Of a stretch of DNA of 64,000 nucleotides, positions 1-12,000 are shown piece after piece (the first letter of the stretch is position 1; each line of letters begins with the position of its first letter). Location of the stretch: positions 19,546,001 through 19,610,000 of the forward strand of contig CM050447.1 of assembly GCA_027563935.2 (NCBI GenBank), read 5' to 3'. The notes under the pieces are model-generated. The model did no database searches. It saw nothing but the letters and a program-made list of their open reading frames with translations, and was not told the origin of the DNA. The stretch is from Costus lasius (Eukaryota; Streptophyta; Magnoliopsida; Zingiberales; Costaceae). The translations under genes were made by a program, and so were the position numbers.

Positions 1-3000
1 GACTTCATCACTGTACCTCTTTCATCAACTGCAAAACTATTTTTACCGGATATCAGTGCATAAAAACCGTGTCGTCTGCAAGAACTACATAAAAAAGATA
101 GATAAGCTACGTTAACTCCCTAGTTGTCTGTGATGTTAAACCAGATACACGATATTTTCTTCGAATGGTCCCCCGATGTGTCACCTCAACCTTTACACCT
201 CTCAGAGCCTTCTTGATCTGCAGGTAAATACATGTATGATGCAACCACATATTACGATAAAACTATCAAAAGCTCGTGTATGCTTATTTGCTATAATGGT
301 ATTGTAGAAAACTAAGCTTTCTCATAGATTTAACTTGAAAATACCTACATCTAATTTTATTGGAAAATTAAAAGAGAAACAATCAGTTTTACATTTTAAA
401 TTATGAGAGATAAACAGTACATACATATAACTAAGAAACTTAAATTTCTAGAAAGGAAAATAAACAAAAAAACTAAATTGAAAACTGACCTTCACCCTAT
501 CGGCATCAGAGAGTGGCCTTGCTCGGATATCTCTATTCAGAAGTTGAACGACAAAGTCAATAATAGGGAGGGGCTCAATGAAGGCAGCAGAGGACATATC
601 TGCACAAAGAATAACATTTATACATATATATCATGACAATGTGGCTTCTCTCCAGCCATCGTTGGACCTTTGTCAAGTGGCGAAGCTCAAATATCTTGTG
701 AGCCATCAAATCAATACAATACTTGAAGGAAAAAGTAAAAAACTTTAACCTATATCAGATGTAATATGTGCCACTATTGACATAAGCAAAGCTTACAGTA
801 TGCAGAATATGGACATCTTTTTGTTAATTAGAAAATCTACAAATTAATGTGCAAAGTCAAACCCCATTCCTAGAACAGTTAGGCAATATACAAGCGGACT
901 TATGCTATGACAACTTTCCTTTTTGTCATTTATCCAGCACCTTCATTCAATTATCCTCAAAACAAGAAACCAAGAACAGATAAAGATATATCAATCATAT
1001 AGTATGGCTAGCTAATTGTTAGATATTTGGATAACTCTACCATATTCTTTCTTATTCAGTTAGTCATTTTGGTTATTTAACTGAATTCCAATCAGTTGGT
1101 TCAACTTTTGCATAGAATATGCATGTAACCTTTGCTTCTATCATTCATGTCGTTCCCTCGGTTCTTGTAGAGAGTACTGCTACAGTTTGCTTCTTCTTGC
1201 GGTACGGGTGAGCACACATCAATGGTTAGGGGGCATGGTTGTGGTATGACCACAACTCCCTATGCCCTTGCATTCACTATGGAAAATCCAATTATCATTC
1301 ATAAAAAAAATTAAAGAAAGTTTGGAGACTTATCTTGGCTATTGAAGATGATTATCCCACTCAATCCACCTCCAAAGCACAACCATTTGATCTGACATTC
1401 ACTGACTCCATTTTCCTCACCCATGGTATAACTTCTTTGGCCTCTTCTATAGTTCCTTAGATCTTAGATTCATAGGCTTCCCCTCATATAAAACAACTAA
1501 CCTTAGTTTTTTTCTTCATTATCTTATATTTGATACATCATGTCCTCTAGTGTCAATTGAGGATGGTTCTCATGTAATGTAAGCAGTTTATATTCAAATT
1601 ACACTAAAACAATTACATTAATCGCCCACTGAACTATTTAGTTATTTTTTATCCATCTTATTCTACCTTTTAAAATCGATAAACTAAAGCGACTTTGGAG
1701 TATTGATCAATCGTCAACTACTCCATCCACCGAGGCCTGCAAAATTCACAAAGTTCTACTATGCCGAAGGCTTTTTGCACCACTTTATCCACTCACCCTT
1801 CATTTTAAGCTTATGCTGACGCATTCATTATTCTAAGGTTCATCTCTTGTCACCATTGACTTCTACCAATCTTCCATTCATTTTCTCCAATTTTGAGTTT
1901 TCTATCGTGCTTTGTTAAGGAAAATGATCTACTGTTTATCGCTTACTATTGTTTATCCATATCTTATCATGCTTTTACACCTCCTTATCTATTATTGCAA
2001 AACCTTAATCTTTTAATGAGACTATCCTAAATGGATGAAAAAATGTCTTATGTTCACAAAATGCTGGTCCTCTTATTGCTCCTCCAGACAAGTGCACACA
2101 GTCAATTACTATCCAAATGACATTTTCTAATGCTACAAATTAGATCCATGGTTTCAAAAACCATTCTCTACCACACATTATGTTGATATGATTGACAATA
2201 TAGATGTGTCAGTATGCTTGATATGTACTAATCCAATATTGGACCAGCACATCTAAATGGATTTGATTGAAAACCATCTATAGCGAAGTTTTCATTAAGA
2301 CTTATTGACTAATTTTATATATTCTCTTCAGTTGCTTGCAGCTTCATTAGTTTATTGTTAAAAATGTTTCTCTGTTATAGAGCAATTACTGTCATAAAAA
2401 GAAAGCCCAAGAGTTTGGTTCCAAATTCTCATAAGTTGTTAGAACAACTAGCCTTTAGTATAGTAGATTTGATTACTCTTTGGTTTTCTTTTGTTTGTCA
2501 TATGCTTTTGGAAATTTTTTTCATGTTACTTATGCATTTTGTATTTTGCTTACTTGTGTTAGAATGAATGCTTTATGTTTTCCTTCTATTAGCGGTTCGG
2601 GTTTCTGTTAAGGGTTCATTACTTGACTCTACCCGTTAATACCTTGTTTTTCATCTGTTACCCTAATCGTCAATAATAATTTTCGGCTATTTTTCTCTCA
2701 ACTTGGTATCAGAGCAATCCTTTCCTTTCGCCCTTCCTGCTTGTCACCGCCACCCCCTTCCCTCGCCTCTCGCCTCTCGCCTCTCTGTGCCCCGTTTCAG
2801 GATCGTGTTCGAACCAGGCGGGGAGCTTCATGAGTCTCACGATCATGGCACCGTGATGCGTTAGCCTTGGGCATGGCTACGTGAAGCGCCCCGCTTGCCC
2901 TCCTTCCAGATTTGGTGCTGCCGCTGCTCTCGCTGTTTCTCTCCTTTCTAGATATATCCACAGCGTGCAGCTCTATCGCTGGTAGCATCTGCCGTAGTTC

Positions 3001-6000
3001 CATTCGCGGTACCTCTTCTTCTGGCGGATCGCAATGTCTCCTGCCCCGCGCCTCCTTGTTCTGCTACCTGCGGTTGCCTCCCTTCTGCTGTTTCCCTAGT
3101 TCGAGTGAAGGTGGACGCGCGACTTCCTCTTACGGCCAACTTAGCTTCGCCTCCCTTCACGCTGCGCATGTTCTTCCTCGTCGCTGTCTCCGGGTGTTGT
3201 TCTGTATACACCCCTTCTTAACCTGGTCCTTTTCAGCTCCAATTATGTCTCTATTGCTGCTCCTTTTACATAAACACTGATTTGTTGCTATTCAGAGTAT
3301 ATGCGGCTATGTTATAAGCCGGCTATTAGCTTTTTACCATCTGGTTTTTGTACCTCTACCTGGTTGAACTTTATCTTTAGTTCTGTGGACTTCTTATTAT
3401 CTAATTTCAACCCTTAGCCTATCAGCATGGATTCATTTTCCTCTACTTCAGACATCAAACCCGGTAATACTTTCGGTGCAAATATTATTAAGTTTGACGG
3501 CACCAATTTTTCATTATGGTCTGAGTCGGTTCGTCTTTTCTTGGGGTCTCATGGCAAGGAACATCACCTCACCCAGGCTGCCCCTTTTATCACTGACCCC
3601 ACTTATAAGACCTGGCGTCGTTTTGATATGGCTGTGCTGAATTTACTACTCCACAGTATGGATAATAAAGTCGTCTCAACCATTATGTATCAACAGACCA
3701 CCAAGTCTACTTGAGAGTTTCTCTCTAGTACTTATGCATCTCGCCAGAATCTTAGTCATGTACTTCGGCTGTATGAGGAGATCATTAATTTACAGCAGGG
3801 AGATCGTTCCTTTCAGGAAACTTATGCTCTATTACAAGGAAAATGGGATGAACTTTGTCAATATCACCCCGCCTCTTCTGATATTGAGGTCACTCTCCAG
3901 CAGCGACATGAATTCTTGGTAGCAAAATATTTATCATGTCTGAATCCTCAATATTCTGCTATTAGTTCTCAGCTATTGGTGGACTCTACTATCACGACAC
4001 TGCAGGGGGCTTTCTCTCGTTTATTGTGTGTTACCGCTTTTGCCCAACCCAAGGAGGCCCCTAGTGCTTTGGTTGTTCCACCTGCTTCCTCCTCCTTCGG
4101 TCGTGGGCGTAGTTCTAGTCACGGGCGAGGCCGTGGCCATGGCCGTGGTTTTCCCCGGTGTCCTCATTGTAGTTGCCAAACCACACTCCAGATCGGTGTT
4201 GGCAAAAGCTTGGATACTCTTCTGCACACACAGCGGTCTTCCTTAATGCTAGTTTATCTGGCCCTTCTCCTACTCCTGCTGTGACTGACATAGTCACTAT
4301 TTCGGCAGCAGAATATGAACGATTACTTCAATCGGCCTCGACTTCCACTACCGGGTCTTCCATGTTCATTGCTGCTTCTACTCCGGTCTCAGGTACAACT
4401 ATTCTTGCTTCCTCTGGGTCCACTTGGATTGTTGATTCAGGTGTCTCATCTCATATGACAGGTAACCGTGCTTTGTTTATTTCCCTCTCTACTGGGGGTG
4501 TTTATCCCCCGGTATCTATTGCCAACGGTTCTCTTGTTCCAGTTGTGGGGGTTGGCACCGTTTCTATATCCCCCACTCTTACTCTTTCTCATGTGTTGTA
4601 TATACTTTCATTTCATATTAATCTTTTTTCAGTTCGTGCATTTACTTCTCAATGCCACTGTAGTGTTACCTTTTTACCCTCTCATTGTCTTTTTCAGGAC
4701 CTCTGGACGAAGAAGACGATTGGTGGGGAGCCTAGTCAGGGCGGTATCTACACTCTTGCTGCATCTACATTTCCTCGGGCCTTCTCTTCTGCTGCCATCT
4801 CTCCTCTTCTATGGCATCACCGACTTGGCAATCCGTCTTCTGCTCGTCTCCAACAAGTCCTGTCTTTACCGTCGCTGCCTTTAGTTACTTGTGACGCTTG
4901 CGAGCTGGGTAAACATCATCGTGCCCCCTCGCCCTCAGCCACTGCTACCCGCCACTTACAACCTTTCCACCTCATCCACTCTGATATTTAGGGTCCTAAT
5001 CTTGTACCTGGTCGTGAAGGTCACAAGTATTTTGTCATGTTCATCGATGATTTTTCTCGTCTGTGCTGGTGTTATGTTTTAGTTAAACAGTTTGAAGTTG
5101 TTGATATATTTCGCACCTTTTATGCTAAAATTAAAAATCAACTTGGGATTTCTATTAAAATCTTGCGTTCTGACAATGCTTTGGAATATAATAGTACTGT
5201 CTTCAATTCTTTCTGCACCGATCGTGACATTCTGCATGAGATGAAGTGTGTCTATACTTCCTCTGAGAATGGGGTCACCAAGCGCAAGAATCGCCATCTT
5301 CTTGATATGACCCGTGCTTTGTTGTTCCACATGCAGGTTCCTCGTTCTTTTTGGCCTGACGCTGTTCTTACGGCGTCATTTCTTATCAATCGTATTCTCA
5401 CTCCGGTTTTGGGCGGTCGCTCGCCCTTTTCTCTCGTTTTTCCGTCTCAGGTTCCTTTCTCTCTCCCTCTTGTGTTTTTGAGTGCCTTTGTTACGTTCAT
5501 GTTTTAGGTCCGGGTGTTGACAAACTTAGTCCTCGGGCTACTCTGTGTGTGTTTATTGGGTATTCTCATACTCAGAGAGGATATCGTTGTTTTGATCCCT
5601 CTAGTGGTAGGACCCTTGTCAGTGTTGATGTTACCTTTCATGAGTCTCAGTCTTTTTTTCCCCGCCCGGGACTTATCCTCCTCTCCGGATCTTATTCAGG
5701 TTCCGATCATTCTACCCCCTTCCCCCACCCCCTCTTCTCCTGCAGCTTCCGCCCCTTCTAAAGTTCCTTTGCAGGTTTACAGTCGCTGCCCACGGCCTCT
5801 CCCCACGGTCTCTCCTTTGTCGGCGGTTCCAAAGGACGATCATCCCATCGCACTGCGTAAAGGCAAGCGTACTTCCTCTCGTTTTCCCATTTCTCACTGT
5901 GTCTCATTTGCTCATTTATCTCCTTTATACCGTGTCTTTTCTGTTGTCTTGTCGTCGTGTTCCCTTCCTACATCTCCCCTACAGGCTATTCTCGTACCTG

Positions 6001-9000
6001 AGTGGAAGCACACTATGGAGCTGAAATGGCGGTTTTACAGGCTCGCCGAACTTGGAGCCTTGTGTTACCCCCGCCCGAGGCTCGGGTTGTCCCATGTCGG
6101 TGGGTTTTCACTATCAAATATAATGCCGACGGGTCTATTGCTCGCCACAAGGCCCACTTGGTCGCTAAGGGGTTTTCTCAAGTCTATGGGCTCGATTATC
6201 ATAATACCTTCTCTCCAGTAGCTAGTCTTAATTCTGTTCGGACTTTACTTTCCTTGGCTCTCAATTGTCATTGGTCTTTTCACCAGATGGATGTCACCAA
6301 CGCCTTCCTGTATAGTGATCTCTCCAAAGAAGTCTACATGGAGTAACCGCCAGGCTATGTTGCTCAGGGGCAGATAGTGTGTAGGTTATGTTATAATTTA
6401 ATTTAAACAAACTATTTTTTTTATGTTTCGCAGGGCCTAGTTGTAATTAGCTGATACTTATGGGCTTTTGTGTAAAACTCCTCTTAAAACCCCTCTTTCT
6501 TCTCTTGCCGAAGATTTCTTTCTCTCTTTTGTTTTACGCTTTTCCCTTTCGTGTGTAGAGGCGACAGCGAATTCTTCCTCTCTTCTTGGGCAGCAGCAGG
6601 ATCTCATTTCTTTTTTTCACTTCTAATTTGCTTCAAGAGGTGTGCATTAGTAATTCCTTCTCTTTTTTTCGTGATGCTTTTTATTTCTCTCCGGCGATTG
6701 TTTTCCTCCTCTCCTTTTGATGAAATTTTTCTCTTCTTCTCAATGGATCACTTGTTTGGTGAGGGAGAAAGCTTGATCGGCAGCGTTTCCGCCTTGGAAT
6801 TTACATCAAGGGGTGCGCGCAACAGCAATTCTTGAATCTTCTTTTGTTTAGGAATTTTGGGAACTAGGTAAGTCCATAATGTATTCTTTTATATGTTTGA
6901 GTTTTGGCTGCATTGGTGTGGGATTTCTACTGACTTATCTCGGAAGGAAATTAAGACTGCTGAGCTTAAAAAAAAAATTGGGAGGCATATTAAGAACTTG
7001 TGTTCCCCTTGTTCGTCTGATGGATAGTACCTTCTTTGTTGTTGTTTCTTTTTTAATTAAGCTTATTAATCATCGTTTGCCTATATCCGATCGTAGTGTT
7101 AATTTCTATCTGATTAGTCTTTTACATATGTTTATTTATTAGTTTCAATCTCTCACATCCATCTGTTTTACACGTATCTACTCTAACTTCTAAATTAATT
7201 CTTTGTAAATTATTAGTATTAATCACTCGCATCTATTATGTACTAGATTCCTGATCTGCTATTAATCATTGTTAATTTGCATAATCTCTATATCAGATTT
7301 TCTGAATTGTTCTTTCGCATCATCCGGTCGTATTGTTAGCTTTGATTTTATACAGTAATTACATTTTTTAAGTTATTATTTGATACCCATGTTATATCTT
7401 TCTTCCCGATAGTAATAGTAGTTTTCTATTATATGTTTGAGTTTTATTTGTAAAAGCACAGCATCTGAATTGAGTCGTTTTGGAAATTATTTGTATAAAG
7501 CATTCTCTACTATCTAAAATATTTAGACAGCATATGTACTAATGCATTTACTATTCTAAGTAAAATTTTATTCACCTGGACTGATGGATGGAACTATTGA
7601 GATTGGATTTATTATCTTATTTCCTTATTACTCGAAATCAATTTAGATCCATAAAACTTTACTTAAATAATCATTTACTGCTGTAAATTTTGATGAAACT
7701 TTTACGTGGAAGATTTCTTGGGAGTTTTAGTAATGCTGATTTGATTAATGTTGGTTAAGTGAATGTATTGATTAGATTTTGGGATTATGATGTATTTTGT
7801 TAATTTATTCAAAGTACATATGTATCATTTTGAGTTGGATTTGTTATTTAGGATTAGAAATTAAATAACTGTGGTTTAACTTTTAATGATGTGAGGTTCC
7901 GGAATGAATAATTTATGTTGTTAGAGTTGCCTTATTAGATTTACTTCATGAGATAAAGATGCATCTATAACATTAGCACTGAATTACCTATTGTTTAGAT
8001 TTGATTTCCTTAGCACTTATGCTTTTGTGTACAGTGAATTAGTGTTACAGGAAAGAAATTGGGATTTATTTATTAATGATAAAGGAAGAATTAAATGCAT
8101 GCTTAACGTTGACTTAATGAATTAGTAAAACAATTTTAATAGTATGCACTCAATAATCCTATTCTCTTGAAATGAAAAAAAAAAAAAAAAAAAGAGATAG
8201 CTGAGTTTTGATAAATTTGAAGGTGAAGCTAAAGACCATAATGGTAGGAATAAAAAGGAAATTGGTTAATGTGATATTTAGGATTTTTGCAAACCTTGGT
8301 GAGCATGAATGAGAAATAATAAACTTTTATATAATTTTAAGGCAAAGAGATAGCTGAGTTTTGATAAATTTGAAGGTGAAGCTAAAGACCATAATGGTAG
8401 GAATAAAAAGGAAATTGGTTAATGTGACATTTAGGATTTTTGCAAACCTTGGTGAGCATGAATGAGAAATAATAAACTTTTATATAATTTTAAGGCAATA
8501 AAGAAATCAAGACTGGGCTTCAAGTGGATCAATAACATGAAATATTGGTAGATGGAATTTTGATAAGTCAACCATTGAGGTAAGAATCTATTCCTTCACC
8601 TTTCAATACAGCATTTTGAGTTTTACTTAAGAGCTGTGTTATCTTATTGCTCTTTCCTATGATTATTGTCTCATTTCTTTTGCACCCATCATTATTCATT
8701 AATTGATGCATTATGATGACATGACATGACTTTGATAGTTACATTAGTTGTTTTGTTAAAATGTTGGACATGGAAATTTTAGTACATTTGGTATATGCTT
8801 GTAGTCATGGCATTGATTGATCTTATGATACCACTGTGGACTCTATAGTGCCGAGTATGGATCGGCTATAGAGGTGCTAGCTAGAAGTCACCTGACGGGA
8901 AGTCATTAGACTAATCGGGGTCCTGGATGTTGGACGCAATATCTTCCGAGCTATCTGAAGGCAGTTGTTTCATCGATTGAGCAACGATGGAAACACTCTA

Positions 9001-12000
9001 ACAAAGAGTGTGGACTCGATAGTGAGGTTATTATGTGGTTATGCTCTTGATTTACACAACTGTGGATGTGATATTTACATGTAGAATAGTAAAATTATTT
9101 CTAATAATCTTTCCTTGTTACATGCATTTTGTGATTCCTACTTGGCTCTTCTTGCTAACTCCTTTGTTTTGCCTCCAGGTCCAGATTCGGTTCAACCCCA
9201 AAATGAATAGCTAGATAGACATGAGAGCCTTGGGGAAAATAAATAGCTAAAGTTGATTTTCTTGTGTTGTGGTATTTATATCTTGGTATTGTTTGCCAAA
9301 TTTTGAGTTTTGTTGAGAATTGTTGAAAGATGATGTAAAATGCATACTTTGATTTGTTTTTGGTATGGATTGTGAGACTTGATGCTTATACAAGTTTTGT
9401 TTAGTAAATGTTATATTGTGGTGTTATGGTGTGAGATGTCATTGTGATGGTTTGTATCCCTTGAACTCTTACGTCCCTAGTGAAATCTTTCACCGGGGCG
9501 TAACAGGTTACATAAGTCGATCTATGGCCTCAAGCAGAGTCCACGTGCTTGGTTCCAAAAACTCTCACAGATAATGATATCAGCCGGTTTTCGTCACAGT
9601 CAAGCTTATCACTCTATATTCATTCACCATTCAGAGCACGGCATCATCATATTAGTCGTTTATGTTGACGATATGCTTCTTACCGGTGATGACGCACAGG
9701 GAATTGATAAAACTAAGCTTCATTTACAATCTCACTTCTCTATAAAAAATCTGGGAATGCCGAGATATTTTCTAGGGATTGAGATAGCTTATAAGCGAAA
9801 CTGTATTTTTATGTCTCAAAAGAAATATGTTCTGGATCTTCTGGATCTTCTGGAAGAAATCGGGATGAGCGATCGCAAACCAACTGACTCTCCCTTAGTT
9901 CCAAATCAGAAGTACAATGCGAATGTAGACTCTAAATCCATTGATGCAACACAGTATCGACGTTTGATAGGTAAGCTTAATTACCTCACTGTCACTAGAC
10001 CGGATATCTCTCATGCAATTGGCATTGTTAGCCAGTTCATGCAGCAACCCAAACAGTGCCACTGGGATGCTGCTATACGAATAGTCCAATTTATAAAAGG
10101 ATCTCCTGGTCAAGGGTTAAAATACTATAAAAATGAACACACTAGAATTGAGGCATACTCGGATGCTGACTATGCAGGCAATGTCGATGATAGAAAATCG
10201 GTCTCCGGTTATTGCACTTATCTTGGTGGTAACACGTGGCGAAGTAAAAAACAAAGTATTATAGCTAGATCAAACTGTGAAGCTGAATATAGAGCTATGA
10301 CATATACAGTGTGCGAGATGTTATGGCTAAGAAACTTTCTACATGAATGTGGGATAGAAAGCCCAAGCCCAATAAACATGTTCTGTGATAACCAAGGTGC
10401 TATTTTCATTGCCAACAATCCGGTATTTCATGAACGAACCAAGCATATTGAAGTGGATTGTCATTTCATCAAAGAAGCTATCAACAACAATCTAATTATC
10501 ACTATCTGAGGTCGGAAGACCAGATTGCAGATATTTTCACGAAGTCCCTGGGACCAGCAAGACTCAATCAACTTTGTAACAAGCTGGGGCTGATTAATAT
10601 TTTTGCTCCAGCTTGAGGGGGAGTGTTAGAATGAATGCTTTATGTTTTCCTTCTATTAGCGGGTTCAGGTTTCTGTTAAGGGTCCATTACTTGACTCTAG
10701 CCGTTAATACCTTGTTTTTCATCTGTTACCCTAATTGTCAATAGTAATTTTCGGCTGATTTTCTCTCAACTACTTGTATTGATACATAGGAGATATTATA
10801 CTAGTATCTCAAGGATACGTTGTTATTAAATACCTGACCAAATTTCGTCATTTCTTAGGAATTGAAATTTTTTATCTGACTCACAATATCTCTTAGTGCA
10901 ACAAAGTACACCATATATCTTTTAAAGGAGATTGGACTTCTTAATTGCAAATCAACTAATACCCCATTTCTTACTAGATATTATTGTTTGATAGGAAAGC
11001 ATATTTGTCTTACTATTACTATAATAGACATTTAATTTGTTGGTGTTATTAGTCAATACCATGGTTTTAGGAAACATTCATAGTACCGGTCCAGCGGCCG
11101 TTCTGTAATAGCCTCCGGAGCACGACTCGTAGGCGGATGGCAGAGGGTGGCAGCAGGCGGCACAGAAGCTTCGAACAAAGCTTCCGCACCATCCGCTGCC
11201 GCTCGGTTCGCCGGTACATACTGGTCCGGTGACTCGCCGGACCGAGATTTGAAACACTGGTCAATACATGCAATAGACATGACAATCTCATTAGGCAATT
11301 CTTCTATGTATTCTATATTATTTAAAAGATGCACCTGGAAGAGGACTGTTGTAAAAAAAATAGCCACACTAGAGTTAAAGCTTTTTGACATTGAATGTGA
11401 AGGAGATGGTTCTAATAAGAGACATATCTCAGAGTTCTGTAATTAGTGAAGTATGAAAAAAGTGTTGTGGCATGATCAAGTCGTGAAATAGAATACATGA
11501 GTATGACACAACATAATGAAAAGATATCTCTTCAACTTTATGAAAGACTTTGTCTCATATGCTCAATATTGATGGTAAGTTAGCAACCCTTTTTTTTATT
11601 GGAGAATTAAACATAAAGTTGATTACCATTTTATATGAGAGATTGTATGTCAAAATTGATTAGTACCTCTTATTCTCGCTCAGAAACCATTTAAAATTTT
11701 CACTAAACCTCTTCTTCATTCTGGTTGTTATATATTCCGCAACAAGTTGGGTTAGTAAGTTTTCTTTTATTAAGTTTATCGTTGAGTTAGTTATTCTAGT
11801 ATATATCATGATAGACTTTGATTGTTTAATCGATTCAATAATCTAGTTCTAAACTAGTCATGCCTAAAACTCAAAACGTGGTCAAGGTATATACTATATA
11901 TATATATATATATATATAGCACAAATCACTGATCAGTGCCATATCTAGGACCGGGTTTTTAAACTTCGATTCATGTAACTTAAGAAATATGCATCATAGA

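Larger units (their letters stand above)
2557..10771 (+). mobile_element. Ty1/copia retrotransposon, complete but inactive, in AGO1 intron 4
   Basis: An LTR element of 8.2 kb, of which 3.1 kb is a later insertion. It is flanked by the direct repeat ACTTG (2552-2556 and 10772-10776). Order: 5' LTR, Met-tRNA primer site TGGTATCAGAGC, gag, protease, integrase, reverse transcriptase, RNase H, purine tract GAGGGGGAG, 3' LTR. This order (integrase before RT) defines copia. It lies antisense to AGO1. The LTRs differ by about seven substitutions and one indel over 147 bp (my count), so the insertion is neither brand new nor ancient. Confidence 0.93.

Noticed and set aside
2912..3280. 122-codon frame between the copia LTR and gag
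   Set aside because: It lies in the untranslated leader of the copia element and shows no gag similarity; GC-rich chance frame.
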